A stretch of 64,000 bases of DNA from assembly GCF_000746025.2 (NCBI RefSeq), contig NZ_CP045798.1, positions 1,660,501-1,724,500 on the forward strand, read 5' to 3'. The notes below the pieces were generated by a model. The model was not told the origin of the DNA and ran no database searches. It was given only the letters and a program-made list of their open reading frames with translations. Positions 1 to 6,335 of the stretch are shown one piece after another. The position numbers and the translations under genes were made by a program. Origin of the DNA: Thermanaerosceptrum fracticalcis. GTDB lineage: Bacteria; Bacillota; Peptococcia; DRI-13. Numbering within the stretch: the first letter of the stretch is position 1; every line of letters begins with the position of its first letter.

Positions 1-723
1 AAAGGAGCCCAAATAGATAACCCGACCTTCCTGGTCCAGAGTTTTAATATGAGGCGGGATTTTTTCCAAAAAGTTAATAGCCCCGTAGGGATTATCCTCC
101 AGGATTAAAAAATCATATTTTTGGGCCAGCTCTATGACTTTCTTCCTTCTCTCCCAGGAGAGGGTCACTCCCGCCGGATTAGAAAAATTAGTAACAAGAT
201 AAAGGAGTTTGGGTTTTCGTCCTTCCCGCTGGAGTCTTTGCAGCGTTGTTTCCAGCAGGTCAACACAGATGCCTTCCCCGTCTAAAGGTATACCGACTTT
301 ATCCGCCTCATAATTATCCATAGCTCCCAGAGCGCCCATGTAGCTGGGTATCTCTACGAGCACTACGTCCCCAGGATCAATAAAGGCTTTACATAACAAA
401 TCCAACCCTTGCTGGGAACCACTGGTAATCAGGATATCAGAAGCATCTGCAGCCACTCCTTCCCGCGTCATTTCCCGGGCAAGGAGTTTTCTCAACTCGC
501 TTACTCCCTCCGTAGGAGCATATTGTAAAGAACTTTCCCCTCTTTCGCTAACTACTTTTTCTAAAAGCTTCTTTACTATTTCCCGGGGAAAAGTATGGGG
601 ACCGGGGAACCCCCCGGCAAAAGAAATCACACTGGGCTTTTCCGCCAGGTGGAAGGCTTCCTTGATATCAGAGGCGTTGTGATGTTTGGCTCGCTCCGCG
701 AAAAATCCCTGAATTTTAAACAT
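1..723 (-). CDS. PLP-dependent aminotransferase, class I/II fold (3' end cut by the window)
   Basis: The first 241 codons are present and the frame runs off the left edge. Reading from the ATG at 723, the N-terminus MFKIQGFFAERAKHH is followed by FAGGFPGPHTFP, ITSGSQQGLDLL and LILEDNPYGAINF, typical of the 2-aminoadipate/MocR-type aminotransferase branch. The window stops at VIYLGSF, just before the expected PLP-binding lysine. The enzyme should transfer an amino group between an amino acid and a 2-oxoacid in the cytoplasm; its substrate cannot be read from the sequence. Two tandem T-box leaders lie upstream on the same strand. Their probable Ala specifiers hint at a role in alanine supply, which is inference. 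The ribosome binding site is AAAAGGAG, 8 bases before the ATG. Confidence 0.85.
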   Translation of the reverse strand, partial: MFKIQGFFAERAKHHNASDIKEAFHLAEKPSVISFAGGFPGPHTFPREIVKKLLEKVVSERGESSLQYAPTEGVSELRKLLAREMTREGVAADASDILITSGSQQGLDLLCKAFIDPGDVVLVEIPSYMGALGAMDNYEADKVGIPLDGEGICVDLLETTLQRLQREGRKPKLLYLVTNFSNPAGVTLSWERRKKVIELAQKYDFLILEDNPYGAINFLEKIPPHIKTLDQEGRVIYLGSF

Positions 724-756
724 AATTAACCACTCCTTTTATTAATCTAATCAGCT

Positions 757-1020
757 TTGTTCTAAAAAATAAAACCCGCCTCTTTGCTCAGAGGCGAGTT
801 TTCCCGCGGTACCACTCTGCTTACTGCTTCGCACTAAGGTAAAGCAATATCTCAGGTCTACATTGTAGACTCCTGGTATAACGGCCAGAACCGGCAGGGT
901 ATAATGACTTCCACCCTGCAGCTCCCAGGCGGCCCCCGCTTTCAAATAAGGAATGTCACACCAAAATCATTCCCTCTCTGCTATTCTCCAGCCAGTTCTT
1001 CCTGTTCTTCGACTTTAGAA
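757..1020 (-). promoter_or_regulatory. T-box riboswitch, promoter-distal copy (nearest the aminotransferase gene)
   Basis: On the minus strand the leader carries a GA motif (AGAGAG), a GGTGTGA-type distal loop, the T-box core GAGTGGTACCGCGGG at about 803-817, and then an intrinsic terminator. The stem I base can be drawn as CAGG/CCTG. The codon just before the purine preceding CCTG is GCC at 931-933, so the specifier is probably Ala. The terminator hairpin competes with the antiterminator formed by the T-box core. Uncharged tRNA would allow read-through into the aminotransferase gene. The T-box assignment is firm; the specifier rests on manual alignment. Confidence 0.88.
764..802 (-). terminator. 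Intrinsic terminator of the gene-proximal T-box
   Basis: The hairpin with arms AAAACTCGCCTC and GAGGCGGGTTTT (771-802) is followed on the minus strand by a U-rich stretch. It is the regulated terminator of the T-box and lies 48 bases before the aminotransferase start codon. Confidence 0.85.
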
Positions 1021-1039
1021 ATGTGTAATTGTAATGTTT

Positions 1040-1300
1040 TGATAAACAAAAAACTCCCGCCCCTATCAGGGGCGAGAGCAACTCGCGTTACCACCCAGTT
1101 TCGTTTTAACCTCACGGTTAAGACCTCAGTAAGTGTCGACTGACACTTTCTTTGTTAACGGAGAAGCCTCCGGCAGTCCTTTCGGCTGCAGCTCCGGGAT
1201 GGCTTTCACCATGGAGGCTAACTGCCTTGCACCAACCGGCAGCTCTCTTCTAGACCTGCATGATTACTCTTCCCATCTTCGCTTCTGTTATATAGATGTA
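1040..1300 (-). promoter_or_regulatory. T-box riboswitch, promoter-proximal copy
   Basis: A second complete T-box leader on the minus strand. It has the S-turn AGAGTAA, the GA motif AGAGAG, the distal loop GGTTGGTGCAAG, the T-box core GGGTGGTAACGCGAG at about 1082-1096, and a terminator. The stem I base GGGA/TCCC places GCC (1201-1203, followed by A) in the specifier position, so Ala is likely here too. The two leaders in series must both be anti-terminated before the aminotransferase is transcribed, which should sharpen the response to uncharged tRNA. Confidence 0.88.
1048..1078 (-). terminator. Intrinsic terminator of the promoter-proximal T-box
   Basis: The stem CTCTCGCCCCTGA-TAGGGGCGGGAG on the minus strand is followed by six U. 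It ends the leader transcript when the tRNA is charged. Confidence 0.85.
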
Positions 1301-1311
1301 TGGTTATTAAT

Positions 1312-1340
1312 AATTTATGCTACAAAAGGATTTTTGTCAA
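1312..1340 (-). promoter_or_regulatory. Sigma-A promoter of the tandem T-box leader
   Basis: On the minus strand a perfect TTGACA (1335-1340) is separated by 17 bases from TAAATT (1312-1317). Transcription would start near 1305, just before the first T-box, giving a leader of about 580 bases. Confidence 0.7.
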
Positions 1341-1400
1341 TACTTTACGGGAATTTCTTTATGGGAATTTCTTTTGGGAAATTTGAAGTTTTTATCAAGT

Positions 1401-1610
1401 TTATATGGCAATGCGCCAAGCATAATTTATTTTACGGACCCGGTCAGGAGTATAATACTCCTGGCCTTTTTCTTTACTGGTCTGCACTTTCCGTTTCTGT
1501 GCCTTATCAGCCTTTGTTTTCCACCGTTCAATGTATTGCTCGATGGTATATCCAAACTGTTTGCTGTAATAAAACCACCACGCTGAATTAGACCTATCTT
1601 TGCGAAAAAC
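1401..1610 (-). pseudogene. Unrecognised gene remnant (no start codon)
   Basis: An open frame of about 69 codons on the minus strand lies between in-frame stops and has no good start. It reads AWWFYYSKQFGYTIEQYI, then a Lys/Gln-rich helix, then EYYTPDRVRKINYAWRIAI before TAA at 1401. The composition looks protein-like (aromatic, charged helix). Upstream, another frame reads KWNNEFFAKIGLI, which may be the same gene after a frameshift. I do not recognise the family. The 1340-1400 spacer holds two near-identical copies of GGGAATTTCTTT. Confidence 0.3.
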
Positions 1611-1723
1611 TCATTATTCCATTTAGTCTTTCTCGGCTCATTTCTACCACGGTAACGTATCCGCCATCCTTAATACACTGATTGCCCGAGTTCTTCAGGC
1701 CGATGCAACTGCCTGTCGCACAC

Positions 1724-1759
1724 AATTAAGCCCTTGGCTCAGAGGCCAAAGGCTTAATT
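1724..1759. terminator. Strong hairpin between a gene remnant and the repeat-protein gene
   Basis: Arms AATTAAGCC and GGCTTAATT, extended inward by TTGGC/GCCAA with one mismatch. It lies 19 bases past the stop of the minus-strand repeat-protein gene and is its likely terminator. The U tract is poor, so termination may be weak. Confidence 0.5.
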
Positions 1760-1778
1760 GGTGATGTTTTGCTAAACT

Positions 1779-2798
1779 TTACTGGTTATATCCACGGGCG
1801 GTACCGCTGATTCCCGCTTGTTGCCCGATGCTTCTTAAATCCGGGGCTGAGCCGCCTAGCCGTTGTGCAGAAGCCTGATAAGTATCGGGACCCATTGTAG
1901 CAACACTGGCAAAGGTTTCATTGGTAGGAAGACTGGGAGTGCTCATGCTAATTCCACCGGTAGTAGTTCCACCCATGGTGCCGCCCATTGTAGCACCCAT
2001 AGTACCACTCATAGCCCCACTGGTAAAACCGGAGGTTTGTCCGGTAGCACCTGCAGCTCCGCCGCCAAACTGCCGGAGGGAACTCTCATAAGTACTGAGA
2101 TTCATAGTAGCAGGGTCAATTAAAGGAGATTCTGTTCTTAATGTCCCCTGAGCGAGATTCTGCGCAGAACCTATGTTAGGGGTGCTGGCATAACCTCCAA
2201 CAATCCCCTGAGTCTGGCCGGAAAACTGTTGTACAGTATTTTGATAAGTACTGGGATTGGAAGTTGTGGGATCAATTAAGGGTGACTGGGTGCTGAGGGT
2301 TGTACCTGCAAAATTCTGTCCCCCCCCTACATTCATACCGCCGGAAATACCGCCAAAACCGGCTTGATTTGTACCGCCAAATTGACGGAGAGAATTCTGG
2401 TAAGTTTCTGCTCCCATGGTGGTCCGGTCGATTAGAGGAGATTCGGTACTCAGAGTCCCTTGGGCCATATTCATGGTAGGTCCAAAGTCCCTGCCGCCTG
2501 CAAAGGAAGTTCCTGCTTCAAATCCCATGCTGTAGCCTGTGCCACCGGTGAAACCGGGCTGGTATCTTTGATATTGAGTCTGGACTCCTTGCTGTACATT
2601 ACCACTAACGTTCTGCAGTAAGCGGTTGCATTCATCACACATTTGCTGGACCTGCCGGAGCTGCTGGGCGGCTCTTGCCTCCTTTTGCTCCAACTGACTT
2701 AGGATCTGCCGATTATTTTCTTCCGACTGTCTCATTTGATAAACCATCTGACTAATTGAATTTAGAGTCCGCTGCGCTTGGTTAATTTGATGAAACAT
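1779..2798 (-). CDS. Gly/Met/Thr-rich tandem-repeat protein with N-terminal coiled coil, function unknown
   Basis: A 339-residue protein with no signal peptide or membrane segment. Residues 1-65 form a Gln-rich coiled coil with two Cys (MCDECNRLLQNV). The rest is a set of four repeats, each with a core such as TESPLIDPATMNLSTYESSL followed by RQFGG, separated by flexible Gly/Met/Ala-rich linkers of 30-50 residues. The fourth copy is degenerate (VATMGPDTYQASAQRLGG). The start is supported by AGGAGG 8 bases before ATG. It lies next to a sporulation-type mini-protein gene on the same strand. A structural role, for example in the spore coat or a surface layer, is plausible but is inference; I do not recognise a named family. 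Confidence 0.8.
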   Translation of the reverse strand: MFHQINQAQRTLNSISQMVYQMRQSEENNRQILSQLEQKEARAAQQLRQVQQMCDECNRLLQNVSGNVQQGVQTQYQRYQPGFTGGTGYSMGFEAGTSFAGGRDFGPTMNMAQGTLSTESPLIDRTTMGAETYQNSLRQFGGTNQAGFGGISGGMNVGGGQNFAGTTLSTQSPLIDPTTSNPSTYQNTVQQFSGQTQGIVGGYASTPNIGSAQNLAQGTLRTESPLIDPATMNLSTYESSLRQFGGGAAGATGQTSGFTSGAMSGTMGATMGGTMGGTTTGGISMSTPSLPTNETFASVATMGPDTYQASAQRLGGSAPDLRSIGQQAGISGTARGYNQ

Positions 2799-2907
2799 AC
2801 TTGTAACCTCCTGTCTTTATTTGGTAGATTTCAAGTATATTATGAGTAAATGTAGACTATTTATACATCCAACTTAAATATTTTGCATTATGCCATATTT
2901 AAAAACA

Positions 2908-2942
2908 CAAAAATTTAAAGCCCCTCGTAAAGGGCTTTAAGA
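2908..2942 (-). terminator. Intrinsic terminator after the YjcZ-like gene
   Basis: On the minus strand the stem AAAGCCCTT-tacg-AGGGGCTTT is followed by AAATTTTTGTGTTTTT. It begins 22 bases past the stop of the mini-protein gene. Confidence 0.8.
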
Positions 2943-2963
2943 TAAGACTAGGAAAATGGCCTA

Positions 2964-3113
2964 TTAAGGATTATAGTATCCATATCCTCCCCAGAAACCG
3001 GGGAACAATAAGAGAATGAGGATAACTAAGAAGAAAATTCCAAAGCCGGAACGCCCAAAATAATTGTAAAAACCATTGTAACCATAAGGATAACCACTTT
3101 CAACTTGTGGCAT
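2964..3113 (-). CDS. YjcZ-like small hydrophobic sporulation protein
   Basis: A 49-residue protein: a Tyr/Gly-rich head (PQVESGYPYGYNGFYNYF), one hydrophobic segment (FGIFFLVILILLLFPGF) and a WGGYGYYNP tail. This matches the YjcZ-type family of tiny single-span proteins made in sporulating Firmicutes. RBS GGAGGTA lies 6 bases before ATG. A paralogue with an almost identical LVILILLLFP core lies at 30749 on the other strand. Membrane location follows from the hydrophobic segment; the role is unknown. Confidence 0.75.
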   Translation of the reverse strand: MPQVESGYPYGYNGFYNYFGRSGFGIFFLVILILLLFPGFWGGYGYYNP

Positions 3114-3311
3114 TAATCATACCTCCTCGTAGATTCATAGGATGTTGCCCTACCTGCTACATACTATGAAGTGGCATCTTTTGATGTGACAACCTACGCG
3201 CTGTGCTTAGCTGAATTTTATATCCCCTAACTTGGTCTCATTGTCATAATAAACCTATCCATACGCCTTCCCACCCCATTCGTTTAGAGTCTTCAAATTA
3301 TTATGAAGGTA

Positions 3312-3340
3312 TTTTTTAATCCCTCTCTAAAGTGTATAAT
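3312..3340 (+). promoter_or_regulatory. Possible sigma-A promoter for the Cys-cluster protein
   Basis: A perfect TATAAT at 3335-3340 lies 38 bases before the gene. The -35 position at a 17-base spacing is only T-rich, so the call rests mostly on the -10 box. Confidence 0.4.
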
Positions 3341-3378
3341 ACATTACTACAACATTTACTTGAGGAGAGGAATCAGGG

Positions 3379-4008
3379 ATGAGAGAAGTTGAGAAACTAT
3401 TTTCATCCTTTCAAGGTCTGCAAGAGCTTTTGACTACCTATAACGAGCTTGATTCACTGATTACTAATTTTAAAGCAAAAACACAGCTTGACTGTCTTAA
3501 AGGTTGTAGAAAATGCTGTCATACTCCTGCCCATAATATTGAAGCTTCTGTATTGGAAATGCTCCCCCTTAGTATCCATATTTGGCAAAGCGGTCAAGAA
3601 GAATACTGGCTGCAAAAATTAAGTGAAACCCGGCCCGAAGATCCCTGTGTCTTATATATCCCTAATCCCTCCATAAAAAGTGAGGGTGGCTGTAGTAAGT
3701 ACACCTGGCGTCCCCTCCTCTGCCGGCTCTTTGGCTTTTCGGCCGTTACGGACAAACAGGGTAAACCGGTTGTTGCTTTGTGCAAAAAGGTAAAACAATT
3801 AAATCCTGATTTAGAAGCAAAAATTCAATGTCTAATTGATGGAGGGTTAAAAGTCCCTATTAATTCACACTTTGCAGAAAGGGTCTCCTTCCTTAACCCT
3901 TTCTTCGGGCAAACACTGTATCCCATCAATGAGGCTTTTCGTTTAGCTTTGGAAGTGGTAGGGTATCGCCTCACTTTAATAAGTCGACATACAACCTTAT
4001 TCCGGTAA
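3379..4008 (+). CDS. YkgJ family Cys-cluster protein (UPF0153)
   Basis: A 209-residue soluble protein. The signature CLKGCRKCCHTP at about residues 38-49 is the CxxxCxxCC cluster of the Fe/Zn-chelating YkgJ family. Further conserved Cys follow in EDPCVLY, GGCSKYTWRPLLCRLFGF and VALCKKV. The family is thought to bind a metal ion, and its substrate is not established. RBS GAGGAGAGG lies ahead of ATG. It is monocistronic, with a dispersed repeat immediately downstream. Confidence 0.8.
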   Translation: MREVEKLFSSFQGLQELLTTYNELDSLITNFKAKTQLDCLKGCRKCCHTPAHNIEASVLEMLPLSIHIWQSGQEEYWLQKLSETRPEDPCVLYIPNPSIKSEGGCSKYTWRPLLCRLFGFSAVTDKQGKPVVALCKKVKQLNPDLEAKIQCLIDGGLKVPINSHFAERVSFLNPFFGQTLYPINEAFRLALEVVGYRLTLISRHTTLFR

Positions 4009-4028
4009 GACACCACCCATATGACCCC

Positions 4029-4074
4029 TTGCGACAATTAAGAACCGTCCCCAGTGTCGCACCCAGTGTCGCAC
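4029..4074. repeat. Dispersed intergenic repeat (GAACCGTCCCC / GTGTCGCAC type)
   Basis: Contains TTGCGACA, then AAGAACCGTCCCCAGTGTCG, then a tandem second CCCAGTGTCGCAC. TGCGACA and TGTCGCA are inverted relative to each other, so it can fold. Related copies lie at 8237-8280 and 24657-24724, all between genes. Confidence 0.7.
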
Positions 4075-4102
4075 TTAAGCCGCCCAAAGTCCCGCCAGTA
4101 CT

Positions 4103-4936
4103 TCAGGTCTTCGTTTTAATATTCTTAAATTCTTTAACCTGTGCAGCTATAGCTTTTTCGGTAGGTAGTCTTTCAATACTGGAGGCCCCATAGAATCCTA
4201 CCACACCTTGTGTTTTTGCCAAGACATAGGCCGCATCTTCCGGTTCAGAAATAGGCCCGCCATGACAGATCACCATGATACCGGGATTGATTGCCACAGC
4301 CGCATCATGGATAGCCTGAATTCGCTCCACACATTCATCTAAAGTTAAGGCCGTCCTGGCCCCGATGGTTCCTTTCGTGGTCAGTCCCATATGGGCAACG
4401 AGTATATCTGCCCCCGCCTGCGTCATTTTTTCCGCCTCTGCAATGTTAAAGACGTAGGGGGTGGTTAATAAATCCAGTTCATGGGCTCTTCTAATCATCT
4501 CCACTTCCAGGTCATAGCCCATTCCCGTCTCTTCCAAGTTCTGCCGGAAGACACCGTCACACAAACCTACGGTGGGGAAGTTCTGTACCCCGGAAAAGCC
4601 CATATCTTTAAGTTGCTTTAAAAACACATCCATAATCCTGAAGGGGTCTGTCCCGCACACCCCGGCCAGTACGGGGGTATGTTTCACAACGGGTAAGACT
4701 TCACTGGCCATTTCCATAACAATGGCATTGGCATCGCCATAGGGCATTAAACCGGCCAGAGAACCCCTGCCTGCCATTCTATAACGGCCCGAGTTGTAAA
4801 CGATGATTAAGTCGACGCCGCCGGCTTCAGCACTCTTAGCGGAAATACCCGTTCCTGCCCCTGCCCCTATCAGGGGCTTACCCTGAGCAACCTGCTCTCG
4901 TAACCTGGCTAATATCTCTTTTCTGCTCATTCTCAT
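4103..4936 (-). CDS. Phosphoenolpyruvate hydrolase-like TIM-barrel enzyme (PF09370 type)
   Basis: A 277-residue single-domain TIM barrel. Conserved blocks are [90 protein letters not shown] and GASSIERLP. The family is named for similarity to PEP hydrolases; its reaction is not firmly known. The ATG at 4936 is preferred because AGGAG lies 6 bases upstream; another in-frame ATG lies 21 bases further up without a better site. The gene follows the Tm-1-like gene by 26 bases, so the two are one operon under the sigma-54 promoter at 6234. The two families are also found fused in other organisms. The N-terminal domain of the regulator at 6334-8163 is a paralogue. Confidence 0.85.
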   Translation of the reverse strand: MRMSRKEILARLREQVAQGKPLIGAGAGTGISAKSAEAGGVDLIIVYNSGRYRMAGRGSLAGLMPYGDANAIVMEMASEVLPVVKHTPVLAGVCGTDPFRIMDVFLKQLKDMGFSGVQNFPTVGLCDGVFRQNLEETGMGYDLEVEMIRRAHELDLLTTPYVFNIAEAEKMTQAGADILVAHMGLTTKGTIGARTALTLDECVERIQAIHDAAVAINPGIMVICHGGPISEPEDAAYVLAKTQGVVGFYGASSIERLPTEKAIAAQVKEFKNIKTKT

Positions 4937-4962
4937 AGCAATCTCCTCTCGCAGCAATAGAT

Positions 4963-6180
4963 TTATTTTTGAGCTTGCATCATCTCATCTAAGGACCTGG
5001 CTAAGTAGAGGGCAAATTCAGGATCGTTAATGTCCGTATCCATCTCCACTAGTTCAATGCGTGGATCAAGATTTACTCTAATGGCCTCGAACAAAGCTTT
5101 ATCGGCATCAGGATCATAGAAAGGCTTACCTTCTATAGCAATTAAAGAGACCCCCTTGAGGGGAAGGACCACCTTGGTAGGCCCCTGGGCCATATTTAAT
5201 TTTTCGGCAATGATTTCTCCCAACCGTTTGCACTCCTCCGGCAGAGTCCTCATTAAGGTCACTGTGGGATTGTGTTTATATAAATTTCTCCCTTTGAATT
5301 TCTCCGGGACAGTATCCAGGGGCCCAAAATTGACCATATCCAAAGCCCCTGTAGAAACAACCTGGGGTATTCCCATCTTACCGGCAGCCTCCAGGCGATG
5401 GGGTCCCGCACTTAACACACCGCCTACCAGCTCATCACACCATTCGGTGGTGGTGATATCTAAAACCCCTTTGATAAATCCCGCTTCAACCAGGCTTTCC
5501 ATGGCCTGTCCCCCTGTCCCGGTAGCATGAAAAACCAAAACTTCATAACCCTTTTCCTCCAGGTATTCTCTGGCTTTAGTCACACAGGGGGTTGTGACAC
5601 CGAACATGGTAGCGCCAATCAAGGGTTTTTCATCTTCCGGTACCTCCACCCGGCCCTTGGCCATCCCGGCCACAGCAAAGGCTGCATTGGCCAGGATTTT
5701 GCGGGCTAGGCTGTTGAGACCGGAGATATCCACTACGGAATACATCATGGTGATATCTTTGACACCCACATAAGGACGGGTATCGCCGGAAGCTACCGTA
5801 GAAACCAATACTTTGGGCACGCCCACCGGTAAGGCCCGCATCGCCGATGAACCGATGGTGGTTCCGGCAGTACCCCCCATACCAATAATCCCGGCCACCT
5901 TTCCTTCAGCATAGAGTTTTTTCACAATTTCTGTAGCGCCCTTCATCATAGTGGTAACAGCTTCACCCCGGTCGTCCTTGGCCAATAGTTCAGTTAAACT
6001 GGACCCTCCTGCCTGAGCCACTTCCTCCCGTGTAACATCAGGCTGGAAATAAGGAGTTCCTTTTACACCCGCATCGATGACTAAGGTGCCTATTCCCGCC
6101 GACTCGATAACGTCTTTGATGAACTTGAATTCCTGTCCCTTGGTGTCTAACGTTCCCAGCACAACCACTCTTTCCTCCAT
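4963..6180 (-). CDS. Tm-1-like ATP-binding protein (UPF0261)
   Basis: A 405-residue cytoplasmic protein. The N-terminus [17 protein letters not shown] and blocks such as [32 protein letters not shown] and [14 protein letters not shown] identify the UPF0261 family, related to the nucleotide-binding part of tomato Tm-1. Length is normal for the family. RBS AAAGGAGG lies 9 bases before ATG. It is the first gene of a two-gene operon with the TIM-barrel enzyme; they probably form one enzyme or complex. The reaction is unknown. A sigma-54 promoter ends about 42 bases upstream. Confidence 0.88.
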   Translation of the reverse strand: MEERVVVLGTLDTKGQEFKFIKDVIESAGIGTLVIDAGVKGTPYFQPDVTREEVAQAGGSSLTELLAKDDRGEAVTTMMKGATEIVKKLYAEGKVAGIIGMGGTAGTTIGSSAMRALPVGVPKVLVSTVASGDTRPYVGVKDITMMYSVVDISGLNSLARKILANAAFAVAGMAKGRVEVPEDEKPLIGATMFGVTTPCVTKAREYLEEKGYEVLVFHATGTGGQAMESLVEAGFIKGVLDITTTEWCDELVGGVLSAGPHRLEAAGKMGIPQVVSTGALDMVNFGPLDTVPEKFKGRNLYKHNPTVTLMRTLPEECKRLGEIIAEKLNMAQGPTKVVLPLKGVSLIAIEGKPFYDPDADKALFEAIRVNLDPRIELVEMDTDINDPEFALYLARSLDEMMQAQK

Positions 6181-6233
6181 GGCCCCTTCCTCCTTTATTT
6201 ATTTTTTTAGGTTTTCCTGTTGCCCCTTTATAT

Positions 6234-6249
6234 AGCAAGAACCATGCCC
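6234..6249 (-). promoter_or_regulatory. Sigma-54 (-24/-12) promoter of the Tm-1-like/TIM-barrel operon
   Basis: On the minus strand GGGCATGGTTCTTGCT matches the consensus TGGCAYRNNNNTTGCW at 15 of 16 positions, with GG and GC exactly 10 bases apart. Transcription would start near 6223, about 43 bases before the ATG at 6180. A sigma-54 activator gene lies directly upstream, which makes the call strong. Confidence 0.85.
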
Positions 6250-6276
6250 ATGAACTTTCACGACTTTTCAGTATTC

Positions 6277-6298
6277 TTTGGGAATTACTTTTCCCAAA
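6277..6298. promoter_or_regulatory. Perfect inverted repeat, candidate activator binding site
   Basis: TTTGGGAA-N6-TTCCCAAA is a perfect 8-base dyad centred about 40 bases upstream of the -24 element. It may be the upstream activating sequence bound by the Fis-type HTH of the neighbouring activator. It is closer to the promoter than most such sites. It could also form a weak hairpin. Confidence 0.5.
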
Positions 6299-6303
6299 AA
6301 GGT

Positions 6304-6335
6304 AAATCACCGGGCAAGATTTTTCCCAGTGATTT
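6304..6335 (-). terminator. Terminator at the end of the sigma-54 activator gene
   Basis: Arms AAATCACTGGG and CCCGGTGATTT pair fully with one G-U wobble around a 10-base loop, followed by ACCTTTTT on the minus strand. It overlaps the stop codon of the activator gene and separates it from the sigma-54 promoter, so the operon is expressed from its own promoter. Confidence 0.65.

Noticed and set aside
904-1591. Several plus-strand frames of 79-152 codons
   Set aside because: They run antisense through the two T-box leaders and the promoter, have no ribosome sites and no protein-like pattern.
2600-2700. CRISPR array or other direct-repeat array within the window
   Set aside because: The repeats in 1779-2798 are coding repeats of a protein; no regularly spaced 25-40 base repeats with unique spacers were found anywhere.
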